64,000 nt of DNA from Oasisia sp. SBJ-2009 (GCA_964017155.1 OZ024862.1:45085462-45149461); one strand, 5' to 3'. Counted from the stretch's first letter, positions 12,830 through 23,780 are shown. Made by a program: numbers and translations. Notes: a model not told the origin generated them from the letters alone.

Positions 12830-13792
12830 AAATCAATAGAGTACATTCCACAACATTTTTAGGTGTAGTAATTGATTGCAAATTAAACTGGAAAAGTCAC
12901 ATTTTATCAGTATGATCTAAACTGTCAAAATGCTGTGCTATTATGTATAGAGCCAGTTCTTTGATTAACAAACATGGTATGCATATTTTGAACTATTCTC
13001 TTTCCATGCCTTATATTATGTATTGTGCTGAAGTATGGGGTAACACATATGCTACAAATATTCATTGTTTAGTTTTATTACAGAAAAGAGTTACAAGATT
13101 AATTTGTGGTGCAAAAAGACTTGATCACACAAATTTACTCTTTCACAATGTACATATTCTTAAATTACCAGATATTGTAAAGCTAAAAACTGCTATAATT
13201 ATGTTTAAGGCATATCATTATATATTACCAATGAATGTACAAAAATTGTTCAAAATACCTGACTCTCGATATTCATCCAGGTATAAATGCAAGTTCAAGC
13301 AAATCTATGTACGTACTAACTTAAAAAGTATGTGCATTTATGTTACTGGAGTTAAACTTTGGAACTCCTTCGATAATTCACTGATTAGTTGTAAAAAAAA
13401 TCATCATTTCAAAAAGTGTTATACAAATAGACTGTTGAATAATTATGTGTTAGAGTCCTAGACATTTTTTGCTAACATAAATTAGATAAACAAATAAACA
13501 TTCAGTTTGTTTATTGTTGTAAAGATTTTGTTTTTTGTTTTTCTCTTCAACAAATGTCACAATGTCTTTTTTTATTAAATGCTATATGGTTACACATATA
13601 AATAGTGTTGTCGCACATTCTATTGCATTGTTCAGATGCTTTATGTATGAAATTAAGAAATTATAAGGGTAAACATGATAAGTATTGTACTTCTTTTACC
13701 CTTTTTTCAACAATTTATATTGTATTTTATGCACTGTATTTATAATGTAGTAGTTGTTTGTTGAAATAAATTTCAATTCAATTCAATTTGTG
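12830..13792 (+). mobile_element. LINE 3' end nested in the TIR element
   Basis: The open frame 12943-13461 is the C-terminal region of a non-LTR RT, past the catalytic core: landmarks LSMPYIMYCAEVWGNTYATN, LVLLQKRVTRLICGA and GVKLWNSFDNSL. Upstream bases encode FLGVVIDCKLNWKSHI, the usual block preceding it. A single stop at about 12914 breaks the frame between them. The 3' end is an AATAAA followed by a short (AATTC)n tail (13765-13792). It is heavily 5' truncated and not autonomous. Confidence 0.8.
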
Positions 13793-13865
13793 GCATGAAT
13801 TTATATGCGCACGCTTGATTCTGTGGAAGATTATATACATTTGTTTTTTATATAATTGTTTACAA

Positions 13866-13903
<38 letters not shown>

Positions 13904-13921
13904 TTGTTTAATTGTTTACAA

Positions 13922-13998
<77 letters not shown>

Positions 13999-14210
13999 GT
14001 TTTGTAAACTATATAATATATATATATATATTCAATTTGTGGCATGAATTTATATGCGCACGCTTGATTATGTGGCAGATTATAAACATTTGTTTTTTAT
14101 ATAATTGTTTACAAAACTATATATATATATAGTTTTGTAAACAATTATATAAAAAACAAATGTATATAATCTTCCACAGAATCAAGCGTGCGCATATAAA
14201 CTCATGCCAC

Positions 14211-14290
<80 letters not shown>
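13793..14290. repeat. Three copies of an 85-bp unit among (TA)n tracts
   Basis: A unit starting tttgtggcatgaatttatat and ending tgtttacaaaactatata occurs direct at about 13787-13875 and 14034-14120, and inverted at about 14128-14216. Long (TA)n tracts separate or flank the copies (13870-13990, 14218-14290). The last direct and inverted copies lie almost back to back, joined by (TA)n, so single strands could fold into a long hairpin. Confidence 0.8.
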
Positions 14291-14293
<3 letters not shown>

Positions 14294-15518
14294 TTGTAAA
14301 CAATTATTTTGTTGCTCAGTCTGTGATATTAGTTAAATATAGATGGTATCTAGCTTAATGTCTCTTTCATTTTAATTGCAGAAGACATCAGGAGAAATGA
14401 AGACACCTCGTACGCCCTACAGAAAACGCCATCCAGAAGTGTCTGTCCAAATGGTTCATGGGGCCCAAAGACTGGAATGGGGACAGGGCTAAGAGAAGAA
14501 CCTCGGAAACGTTGCCACTGTGTGATGAAAATAAAACAAAATATGTCATTGCATTCTTTGTTACCTACTCATTAAGCCACACACAGCTAGCCTATAGTGT
14601 ATCGAAGTAATATAGGCTATAACGGTTTCATCTAGGCATACTGCCTAGATGAAACCGATATAGCCTAGATGCAACCGAGATTGCCGAGATCGATCCGATC
14701 TCGGGGATCTCACCGAGATCGGTCCGATCTCGGTCCGATCTCGGGGATCTCACCGATCTCGGTCCGATCTCGGTCCGATCTCGGGGATCTCAGCTGCATC
14801 TAGGCTATATCGGTTTCATCTAGGCAGTATGCCTAGCTGAAACCGAGATTGCCGATCTCGGTCCAATCTCGGTCCGATCTCACCGATCTCGGTCCGATCT
14901 CGGTCCGATCTCGGGGATCTCAGCTGCATCTAGGCTATATCGGTTTCATCTAGGCATGCTATAGATGCAGCCGAGATTGCCGAGATCGGACCGAGATCGA
15001 TCCCATGTGCAAAACCTAGATCGGGCCGATGTCGTCTATCTCGGTTCGACATAGGGCCGAGATGCCAGAGATCGGCCCGATGTCATATGCCGAGATCGGG
15101 CCGATGTCGGTGCCGAGATGGCCGAGATCGGGCCGATATTGGGCCAATATTGTTTGGCTATCTGGGAAAGTACATAATTTATTACAGTAGCGACTGCATC
15201 CTCCACCCCTCTCCCAGGCCGATATGCAAATTGCAGGGGATCTAAAAGATGGTCTGTACGGGTCATGATCATGGTTTTAATGATTTTTTCAAAACTCTTC
15301 ATTACGTGCGACGTCAACCCTACTGGCCGCAAATCGTTAGGACTAGCAGGACGAGATTTCTTGGGGACAGGCACGACAATAGACGTTTTCCACAAGGTAG
15401 GGACTTTATGTAAGCTAAGGGAGGCCTGAAAGATGGAGTGGAAGATACCGGACAACTGAGTGGCACAATTCTTCAAAACCTGACCAGAAATACCATCGTG
15501 TATTTGACCCCATGTCAT

Positions 15519-16975
15519 TTATAAAAATAAAAAACACTTAATCAAGCTACAGCTGAAATTAGAAATTCAAAGAGAAGATATGATCAAAAAATAGCTTTTA
15601 ATATAAAACATGACAGCAAGAGTTTTTATGCGTATGTTATGTAAACAGAAAGTTCGGGATAAGGTCGGTTCTCTAGAAGGTAGTGATGGAAACATTATAA
15701 CAGAGGGATTATTAATGGCAGAAAACCTAAATGAGTACTTTAGTTCGGTATTTATCAGGGAAGATATTAGTATATTACCACCACTAGAGACTAAGTTCGA
15801 AGGGGGAGTGCCTGACTATTTAGGACAACTAATTGTAACCCCAAAAATGGTAGCTATGAAAATAAGAGATTTGAAGGATAATAAATCACCTGGAGGGGAA
15901 TCCTCCCAAATTAATTGTAAATTATAGAACAAATCAGCATACCGCTTGCGACAGTGTTCAATTTGTCATTAGAGGAGGGAATAGTTCCGTTAGAATGGAA
16001 AGAAGCAAACATTATACCATTATTTAAAAAGGGTTCGAGAAACAAGTCGGAGAATTATAGACCAGTGAGTATAACATCGGTGATTTGCAAACTATTAGAA
16101 AGACTAATTAAAGATCACTTGGTTGATTTTCTTGTTAAAAATAACTTGCTAAACCCATCTCAACATGGGTTTCTAAAAGCAAGGTCATGCTTTACAAATA
16201 TGTTATGTTTTTTTGAAGATATGACAAAATGGGTAGATGAGGGATCACTAGTAGGTATGATATACTTAGATTTAAAAATCCTGTGACAAAGTGCCACATC
16301 AAAGATTGCTACTTAAACTAAAAGTGCTGACATGAATGTATCAGAGCAGTGTGGAATTGAAGCAGCGATGAGAAACCAAATTCTTGGATTAATTTGGCAA
16401 AATACAGTGTACAAAGACAAAGAACTAATACTACTGCTGTATAAAACAATAGTTAGGCCTCATTTAGAATATTGTATACAAGCATGGAGGCCATATTGCA
16501 AGAAGGATATTGATATGCTAGAAAGAGTACAAAGGAGAGCAACCAAAATGATACCAAAACTCAGGAATGTATAGAAACCAGAAGATTGAGAGATCAGATT
16601 AAGGTGTTTAAAATACTGAATGGGTATGAACATATTGACAGAAATATTTTTTCGCAGTCAAGGAAGAAAGAAGGACTAGATGACATGGAGTTACATTTGC
16701 AAAGAAGCAGTGTAGACTAGATATTAGAAAATTCTCATTTTCACAAAGAACAGAAAATGAATGGAACAGATTATCAGCTGATTGTGTAGGTGCTAGTAGT
16801 GTTAATATATTTTAAAATAGAATCGACATATACCTAAGACGGACGGAGTATACTTAGATAGATAGGTTGGACTCTCGATAAGCCAAAGGGCTTCCTAGTC
16901 CACCTGCCATCTAGAGTTGAATCTCTAGGTGGCAATCTTGTTAAATCGTGTTAAATTCTTGTTAAATGTCTGGTG
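15519..16975 (+). mobile_element. Degenerate CR1 fragment, internally deleted
   Basis: Closely related to the near-complete element at 48413-52615. It starts in the linker before the RT domain (KHDSKSFYAYVRSKQ-like at about 15600), runs through KMVAMKIRDLKDNKSPG, PLEWKEANIIPLFKKGSR and SQHGFLKARSCFTNMLCF, then jumps at about 16320 to QCGIEAAMRNQILGLI. Comparison with the other copy shows a loss of roughly 430 bp covering the FADD catalytic box. Several frameshifts are present. The 3' end carries the same conserved segment (ggttggactctcgataagcc) and a short TTGTTAAAT-type tail at 16945-16975. Confidence 0.85.
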
Positions 16976-16984
16976 GCCGTTATG

Positions 16985-17290
16985 CATAGCTTACCATAAA
17001 GGCGGGATTACAGTATGCAACATGGTTGCAAGCAACGAGGCGATTGTGAAAGGTCAAGGCTGAACGATGTTGCTTGCAATGTGGCTGCATGCAACACCTC
17101 TTCCATGTTTACACTATGCAAAACGGTTGCAACGACAAGATATTAATTTGTCTCCAGCCACCATGTGGCGCCACCCTTATATAGCGTCTAAGCGATGGAA
17201 GCATAGCATCAGTGGGGGAAAGACTTGGGAATCAATTTATGCAAGATGCGGATTCCAATTGTTAGACCTCAGTAAAAATCATTTTCATCT
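16985..17290. repeat. MITE-like remnant with TGCAACATGGTTGCA words
   Basis: Contains repeated near-palindromic words such as ATGCAACATGGTTGCAAGCA and GTTGCTTGCAATGTGGCTGC, plus acactatgcaaaacggttgc. Similar terminal words occur in short non-autonomous DNA transposons, but I cannot define ends or a target duplication. The 83-codon open frame across it (17067-17318) has no recognisable domain. Directly after it, 17335-17420 is a small repeat also present near 61745-62140. Confidence 0.35.
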
Positions 17291-17439
17291 AGTGATTAAA
17301 AATGTCACACCAATATAATGGAATCTTATTTTATCTTGAAATGGCTAAAGAAAATTAAATTTGGCAAAGAAATGTCTGACCTTTAACTAATTGTCTAAAC
17401 AGATTTTAGGTCCAATGCTAGCCTAGAGGTTGATTCGAT

Positions 17440-18140
17440 CCAAGCGAGCACAAGTAGGCCGAACTATGCCGATTACAGACATGGATAATTCAGCCCAATG
17501 GGCCGAATCTTCCGTCTCCTATTCATTTTATTAATAACTTAGGAATGTCTAATCATTAAATGCGAAACTGTTAATTTATTTTTAACATTTTAAAATATAA
17601 GTACGTAACACTAACAGTACATTCAGAATTACATTTATAATTGATAGTACAATACAATAATCAAAGACACTCCAATTGTTATGAACGCACGAGCAAATAA
17701 CAACAAGGCTTGTAAAGATGGGACAAAGTTTGGCTGCGTCTTTGTATCTGTATATGTTATATATATTTGTGATTGTGGTCCGCCTGGCCTTGGGCGCCCC
17801 TATTACCGTTCAACATTCGACAGTGTAAACTCGTGAAACCATCATTACCATTGCATAGTGATACTGCATATCGAATATGTGTTTGTGGACGCATAACAAA
17901 CCTCAGAATACTGATTTATACAATAAACCCATAGGCGGCCGCGCGTTCCTTCTCAACGAGTGTCCACGGTCCTACCTACTCAGAATTTTGGGAGCCGGAT
18001 GTTTCGGCCTAAAACAGTTTCGGCCGAAACATCCGTTTCTGCAATCGTTGAAGTTCGGCATGTTTGTGCTCACATGGGCCGATTTTTCCGTACCTGCAAC
18101 GTGTGCCGGCGAGCTACATGAGCCGAGTCATCCGTCCTGA
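17440..18140. repeat. Cluster of GGCCGAA..TCCGTC motifs
   Basis: A recurring word resembling GGGCCGAATCWTCCGTC occurs near 17493, 18018, 18075 and 18115, with half-copies (aggccgaactatgccgatta) near 17455. The same word, inverted, lies upstream of both zinc-finger copies (about 23085-23118 and 58035-58070). The region also holds tgtggtccgcctggcc at about 17776, matching the word next to those sites. No gene is recognisable here. Confidence 0.5.
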
Positions 18141-18159
18141 CGTTGGGAGATATCTTCGA

Positions 18160-18620
18160 CCTGCGTATTATATATAATTTTGCTATTATTTCTGCATCGT
18201 TATTCGCGAAATTGTGTGTCATTTCATTGCGTATTTAAGATTAGATTTATTATTATTTTGATTGTTATTTTATTATTTCTTGGCTAAGATTGGGGGATTT
18301 GTATTACTTGCGTATTATTTGCGTTGCTTGTCATTCCATTGCGAGTAATATATAATGTATGTTATTATTTGATTAATATTATTTCATTCATATTTTTGTT
18401 AGTTCTTGGTTCATATCCGGGAAATGTTGCAACCTTATTCGACTTGCGTAACATTTGCGTTGCATGTTATTCTGTTGCGTATAATAGATAATATATATTA
18501 ATATTATTATTTGACTATTTTTTGCGAAATTCGTGTTTTTTGTATTAGTTTTTGGTTAATTATGTAGTAATATTATTATTTGACTACTATTTGCGAAAAT
18601 CGGGGATTTGGTATCCCTTT
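18160..18620. repeat. Imperfect tandem repeats, about 135-140 bp
   Basis: Words such as ttgcgtattatttgcgttgc, ctgttgcgtataat and tttgactatttttgcgaaat recur in the same order about three times across this AT-rich block. Copies are diverged and contain no open frames of interest. Confidence 0.45.
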
Positions 18621-18719
18621 TTCCCTATAACATTCTAAGGGTGCATATGACACTACACAACATGTAGGGACATGGGACATGTCCTTAACACCTTTTCCAA
18701 CGATGGATTGTGACACATT

Positions 18720-19030
18720 GCATAGGTTCAAATGAGTTGCAGTCAATTGAAGACATAAAGGCTTCGAGTACGGACAATATGCTCAAGATCTTCAATTAGA
18801 TTAGCGCTGACCACTTTTATTAGGATACAGTTAGTGCTACAGATATCAAACAACCAAACAAACACCTATTGTAAGGGCGTTATGTAAAAGGGAACACTGT
18901 GCTCAAGATGGGTCTCCCTCAAGATCTTCAATTAGATTAGCGCAGGTCATTGTTTATTAGGATGACGTTAGTGCTACTGCAATCAAACAACAAGTAAACA
19001 TCCATTGTAAGGGTCTTATCTCACATCTTC
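18720..19030. repeat. Dispersed repeat with internal duplication
   Basis: The unit ctcaagatcttcaattagat, with its roughly 100-bp continuation through ttattaggat, gttagtgctac and attgtaaggg, occurs at about 18790 and again at about 18917. An inverted, further diverged copy lies at 58478-58620. It is non-coding. Confidence 0.7.
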
Positions 19031-19089
19031 AATTACGTACACAGGCCGTGCAGAAGAATTTATTAATTAAATTATAACGGCCGCAAATG

Positions 19090-19090
<1 letters not shown>

Positions 19091-19140
<50 letters not shown>

Positions 19141-19193
19141 TTTATATTAATTAAATTATAACGGGCGCAAATTTAATACATACATTTGTAATA

Positions 19194-19254
<61 letters not shown>

Positions 19255-19256
19255 TA
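19091..19256. repeat. Two (TA)n microsatellites
   Basis: (TA)n runs at about 19091-19137 and 19198-19252, each preceded by a similar ttaattaaattataacggscgcaaat context, so the pair arose by duplication of a larger AT unit. Confidence 0.85.
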
Positions 19257-19283
19257 CATATAGTTATACATACAAACATGGAA

Positions 19284-19450
19284 ATTAGCTGCCGTTACCC
19301 AAGGTCCGCTAGGTGGTAGCACCTTTGAGCACCGAGCTACTGCCTGTGGCATTTTTTTGCCTCGGCGTGTGTGACCGCCAGGGTGTCCAAGGAAAGAGTA
19401 CAGGCGCTGATTGGCTGTCGTGACGAATGTGGAATAAAATAAAGATACCC
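19284..19450 (+). repeat. Dispersed repeat, partial copy 3
   Basis: Shares tgcctgtggcattttttgcc (here with one more T) and the following tcggcgtgtgtgaccgccagg with 10050-10098, and a gcgctgattggctgtcg..ataaaataaag promoter-like segment with the start of copies 1 and 2. Order is rearranged relative to those copies, which suggests that the family consists of reshuffled monomers. Confidence 0.5.
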
Positions 19451-20389
19451 TATTTAACAAATAATAATAGCATATTTTTGAAAATTAAACTTATTCTGAA
19501 ACATGTCACAAATTAAACAGAAATGACAATTTTTCGTTGTTCGTTTTTCATCATTTTTTCTTTTGACTTTTTATTTTGTGTATGAAAAGCGATAGATATT
19601 TTATAACATCGTTACCAAAAGCATACACACTATAATTTTTGTATTAACATTAATTATTATTATACATGTAAATGTGTGAATTAACTGTGAAGCACACATC
19701 AATTGAGTGATAACAACTGAATGCATGTATTTGATTTAGCCAAGCAGTATTTATATTTGATCCCAACCCTGCCTGACAACGAACATATTCAGATCAAAAT
19801 TGTCTACTCTATATAACACAAAACACATCTTTTATTGAGTCTAGCTAAACTAGATATCTACTCCATGGATAGAGGACACAATATTTGCAACTTCATATCA
19901 CAAATCAAACTTTTTTAGACATAACATTACAAGGCTGAACATTTTAGGTCCGTCTGAATACGTCCGACTATGCAGTCTTTCATTGCATGGTCAAACTGGT
20001 TACAGAAGGGAACAAAATCTATGTGGGACAATTATGTCAGAGTGGGTTGTAATAATATCTGACAGAAACACATTGTGGCACTTTCTATCCCTTGAAAGAT
20101 TAAATTTATTGTGCATTACCTTTGTATCTTATGTTAAGCCGATAAAAAGTTCGAGAAAGATAGACATGTAGTGACTAAAAGGTTTTAACTGATTTGCAGT
20201 CTTCAGAACTATACAATCAAATAACAATATGTCACAAATACTACAACTGCCTAAGACGCCTATGCCAAATGATAAACATAGATGATCAATGATTTCTGAG
20301 ATACGGTAGCTAAAGGTGCAAAACGGACATTGAATACCAGCGAGCGCTGCTGGCCCAGTGGCAAAACTTGCCCCGCGAAGTACTAATTA
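19451..20389. other. No recognisable gene
   Basis: AT-rich sequence with no exon-like or repeat structure that I can support. It lies 3' of the zinc-finger gene and may include its untranslated region and downstream flank. Confidence 0.5.
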
Positions 20390-21010
20390 GATGCCGACAT
20401 GTGCCTTAAGATGGCAGCACTGTGAGGATTCTTCACCACAGATACAGCATTTGTAGCATTTCTGAACAGTGCTGAAATAGATATGAATCTTTAAAGTAAT
20501 TTTTTTAAATAATTATTTACCGCATGGATCATATTTGTAGGGTACGCATGGATACAGACATGTGTCTTCAATTTACAATTTTTTTAATTATTGTGTACCT
20601 CGTGTTTCACATTTGAATCGCCTGAGTGCGGTGTAGACACGGACATGTTTCTTCAAACTACCACTTTATGAGAATTGTATGGTTTATCCATAGTGTGGAT
20701 AAGAACATGGGCCTTTAAATTACTACTACGTGAGAATTGTGCACCACAGGTATCACACTTGTATGGTTTATCACCAGTGTGGTCACGGACATGGGCCTTT
20801 AAATTACTACTACGTGAGAACTGTGCACCACAGGTATCACATTTGTGTGGTTTATCCCCAGTGTGGATACGAATATGGCTCTTCAAACTACTACTTTGTG
20901 AGAATTTTGAACCACATATATCACATTTGTATGGTTTATCCCCAGTGTGGACACGGACATGTGTCTTCAAATTACAACTCTCTGAGAATTGTGCACCACA
21001 GGTATCACAT
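20390..21010 (-). pseudogene. Frameshifted 3' fingers of ZNF-1
   Basis: Downstream continuation of the 21011-22270 gene in a different frame. Four more C2H2 fingers are readable (SESCNLKTH, SQSSSLKSH, SRSSNLKAH twice), followed by a truncated linker (MDKPYNSHKVVV, stop at 20653). Further 3', 20395-20470 encodes a degenerate last finger also seen in ZNF-2 at 55890-55960. The frame break is a 10-bp loss in a linker at 21018/21019: normal copies have tttatcccca between aagg and gtgtg, and this one does not. After the shift the main frame ends at a TAA (21011-21013), so these fingers are untranslated unless the lesion is an assembly error. Confidence 0.8.
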
Positions 21011-22270
21011 TTATAAGGTGTGAATACGGAAATGTCTTTTCAAATGACCATTTCGTGAGAATTGTGCACCACAGATATCACATTTGTGTGGTTTATCCCC
21101 AGTGTGGATACGGACATGGTTCTTCAAAACATTATGCTCTGAGAATTGTGCACCACAGGTATCACATTTGTAAGGTTTATCCCCAGTGTGGATACGGACA
21201 TGTTTCTTCAAACAACCACTCTCTGAGAATCGTGCACCACAGATATCACATTTATATGGTTTATCACCAGTGTGGATACGGACATGGTTTTTGAAATGAC
21301 CACTCTGTGAGAATTGTGCACCACATATATCACATTTGTATGGTTTATCTCCAGTGTGGATACGGACATGGTTCTTCAAATTGCCACTCTGTGAGAATTG
21401 TGCATCACAGGTATCACATTTGTAAGGTTTATCTCCGGTTTGGATACGGGCATGTTTCTTCAAATTACTATTCCCTGAAAATTGTGCACCACAGGTATCA
21501 CATTTGTAAGGTTTATCCCCCGTGTGGATACGGACATGGCTCTTCAACCCACTACTTTGTGAGAATTTTGCACCACAGGTAACACACTTATATGGTTTAT
21601 CCCCTGTGTGGATACGGGCATGTTTCGTTAAACTACCACTGTGTGAGAATTTTGCACCACAGGCATCACATTTGTAAGGTTTATCCCCTGTGTGGATATG
21701 GACGTGTAACTTCAAAGAGCCTCTATGTGAGAATTGTGCACCACACGTGTCACATTTGTATGGTTTATCCCCAGTGTGGATATGGACATGTATCTTCAAA
21801 TTACCATTTTGTGAAAATTGTGCACCACAGATATCACATTTGTAAGGTTTATCTCCGGTGTGGATACGGATATGTTTCTTCAAATTACCATTCTCTGAGA
21901 ATTGTGCACCACAGTTATCACATTTGTAAGGTTTGTCCCCAGTGTGGATACGGACATGGGTCTTCAATCCACTACTTTGTGAGAATTGTGCACCACAGGT
22001 ATCGCACTTATATGGTTTATCCCCAGTGTGGATACGGGCATGTTTCGTGAAACTACCACTGTGTGAGAATTGTTTACCACAGACTTCACATTTGTAAGGT
22101 GTATCCCCTTTGTGGATAGGAACGTGTGACTTCAAAGAGCCACTATATGGATTCTCACAAGTATGAATGCGGACATGCTTCGTTAAGTGAATATTGTGTA
22201 AAAAAAGTTTTCCACAAATTTCACATTTGAAACGTTTCTCTGTGGTACGAGTGTTCACATTCAAAGCCAT
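21011..22270 (-). CDS. ZNF-1, C2H2 zinc-finger protein, 14 fingers
   Basis: The 419-codon frame starts at MALNVNTRTTEKRFKCEICG. After a divergent first finger comes a half-finger lacking its cysteines (SGSLKSHVPIH, about residues 43-54), then 13 near-identical fingers of the form YKCDxCGAQFSxxxxLKxHVRIHTGDK, each 28 residues. Such proteins bind DNA through successive fingers, one base triplet each; the residues at -1, 2, 3 and 6 vary (QSSGLK, ENGNLK, HRGSLK, EHNVLK). One finger (ARIQ) lacks its last zinc histidine. No KRAB, SCAN or BTB domain is visible. The start follows an in-frame TAA; open sequence upstream (about 22290-22440) in the same frame encodes CSLDCDTTLCSEDHN, possibly a former N-terminal part. 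Translation ends prematurely through a 10-bp deletion, so this may be a shortened protein or a recent pseudogene. Confidence 0.75.
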   Translation of the reverse strand: MALNVNTRTTEKRFKCEICGKLFLHNIHLTKHVRIHTCENPYSGSLKSHVPIHKGDTPYKCEVCGKQFSHSGSFTKHARIHTGDKPYKCDTCGAQFSQSSGLKTHVRIHTGDKPYKCDNCGAQFSENGNLKKHIRIHTGDKPYKCDICGAQFSQNGNLKIHVHIHTGDKPYKCDTCGAQFSHRGSLKLHVHIHTGDKPYKCDACGAKFSHSGSLTKHARIHTGDKPYKCVTCGAKFSQSSGLKSHVRIHTGDKPYKCDTCGAQFSGNSNLKKHARIQTGDKPYKCDTCDAQFSQSGNLKNHVRIHTGDKPYKCDICGAQFSQSGHFKNHVRIHTGDKPYKCDICGARFSESGCLKKHVRIHTGDKPYKCDTCGAQFSEHNVLKNHVRIHTGDKPHKCDICGAQFSRNGHLKRHFRIHTL

Positions 22271-23284
22271 ATTGAAATTACTTTAGGTGCTAACCTGTTG
22301 ACATTCACCACACTTACTGGTTTTACCACAGCATGATTGATGCACACTTGTCTCTTCAAAGTTATGATCTTCACTGCATAACGTTGTGTCACAATCGAGA
22401 GAGCATTTGTAAGTTACTGTATAATATTCAGTTAGACATGTAAATCATATGCACCATTTTTGAAGTTTCTCGCCAATGTTAGCATCAAAATGCAAGATTG
22501 AAGACACCACCTTTTGTAAAACGTTTTCAGAAGCGCTACACTTAAATGGTTTCTCCCAAATGTCACTGTATATACACACCATTAAACTCAACACTGAGGA
22601 GAATGTCTCGTAGGTACATCAAAACAAAAAGGTGCTTCATCTTTCAGAGAGGATTTTAGTCACGATTGATTGTTTCCATCCATGAAAGATTTGGTGTCTT
22701 CAGATATGAAAATAAATCATTGTTCCACAAGTCGCAATCACAAGATCTCTTCTTCTCAAAGTCTAAATTGTGGTCGTTCAATGATATGACTTGCTACACT
22801 CCATTTTTATGGGGCCAAGGCGTGACACTTGTTATCTTCAATGTGTGTGATGTTTTACAGCTTTGTCACTTCATCACAGACACTTCCGATGTGAACACCT
22901 TTCGCCAGAAGTGACATTTGTCTGAAACAACAACAGGAAAGGTTAGTGACTCTACCTGACACGTATCTACCTGAGACAATACATTAGTCAATTTAGAGAG
23001 GCATCATTTCGTAATTTGTGATCAGCATCTTTGCGGATGTGGTCCGCCTGTTCCGCTCATTCGGGTCCAACATGATTTGGCCCAACATGGCTTCGGCCCA
23101 GTCTGACGGATGATTCAGCCTACACTTTACTTTGTTGAAATCTGTGTCGGAAGTTTCGAAAACTTATCGATGGAAGAATCTGTCCACACTCTTTATATGG
23201 GTCATATGTACATATGTAAGCATGCTCAAAATGATGCATATTTTTGGTTATTTGTGTATAATGTATTAACAAAATGATATGTAA

Positions 23285-23324
<40 letters not shown>

Positions 23325-23502
23325 TAAATCTGTATATATTGCATGCCTGCATATATATATAAATATATTGAATTCAGATTTAGAGAGGTGGCATACATAT
23401 CATATATATATACTTATATGACAAGTATATGTAACTATAATATATATATAATAAATTAACTAAATGTTACATACATATTGTTTTATATATAACAATAATA
23501 CA

Positions 23503-23556
<54 letters not shown>

Positions 23557-23780
23557 GTGTATATATACATACATAACATGCAATTAAAGAATACAAATAG
23601 GGTTCCCACTACAAGGAGTAGGCAAGTGGAAGCAGGACGGATAAGCAATTATTGTTATCACACACTGGATATCAATATTACAGTTGATTCAAAGACAGCT
23701 CGTCAATCAGACAGATTACAGGCTACAAAGGTAATTGATAATTTCTCTAAAAAATAATAATAGTACACATACATATACAA
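22271..23780 (-). promoter_or_regulatory. ZNF-1 upstream flank, duplicated at ZNF-2
   Basis: The whole block aligns with 57700-59220 in the same order: a Cys-rich decayed coding patch (about 22300-22420), the aatgcaagattgaagacacc segment, the tgtggtccgcc plus GGCTGAATCATCCGTC segment (23035-23120), an AT-rich part with (TA)n at 23511-23553, and the final block starting gcaattaaagaatac (23580-23750). Conservation as a unit shows that a segment of at least 3.3 kb was duplicated. The GC-rich patch near 23030-23120 is the best promoter candidate for the minus-strand gene, by position only. Confidence 0.6.

Larger units (their letters stand above)
12557..14600 (+). pseudogene. Possible two-exon gene inside the TIR element
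   Basis: An open stretch from 12557 ends at a good donor (GAGACG|GTACGT, last exon base 12739). An acceptor with a pyrimidine-rich lead (TTTTAATTGCAG, exon from 14382) precedes an open stretch containing CLSKWFMGPKDWNGDRAKRR in one frame. The intron between them holds the nested LINE and the (TA)n/85-bp repeats. One in-frame TGA (12659-12661) interrupts the first exon. I do not recognise a family, and the frame linking the two exons is unsettled. It could be the decayed transposase or a passenger gene of the element. Confidence 0.25.
11830..15166. mobile_element. 3.3-kb TIR element with palindrome-rich ends
   Basis: Begins CCCAGATAGCCA and ends TGGCTATCTGGG, a perfect 12-bp terminal inverted repeat. 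Weaker inverted similarity continues inward (TATATCGGC..CGATATCGGC against AATATTGGC..AATATCGGC). It interrupts the RT frame of the surrounding LINE; joining the flanks suggests a target duplication of only 2 bp (AA). Both subterminal regions (11845-12035 and about 14630-15140) are packed with GATATCGGCC or CCGATCTCGG words in both orientations, plausible transposase-binding arrays. I cannot assign a superfamily. The interior has possible degenerate exons and a nested LINE 3' end. Confidence 0.75.
10517..15518 (-). mobile_element. Minus-strand non-LTR retrotransposon, split by an insertion
   Basis: The RT domain is encoded in two pieces. Upstream half: 15167-15518, with landmarks DLRPVGLTSHVMKSFEKII and DPLQFAYRPGRGVEDAV. 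Downstream half: 10845-11829, with LYLDMSSAFNTLQPHLL, the SPQGFVLSPLLF block, the catalytic box FSDDTALL, and a C-terminal SIICWFGNVS block. The halves join exactly across 11830-15166. A frameshift near 11170 separates the C-terminal region (10847-11254) from the catalytic part, and the second catalytic box reads FSDD where FADD is usual. It is 5' truncated near 15518 (endonuclease missing). The type resembles CR1/Rex1 elements; the family is inferred. Confidence 0.8.

Noticed and set aside
20675..22050. Plus-strand frames rich in [21 protein letters not shown] repeats opposite the zinc fingers
   Set aside because: They are the antisense of the repeated finger sequence, which is periodic in 84 bases and therefore stays open by chance.
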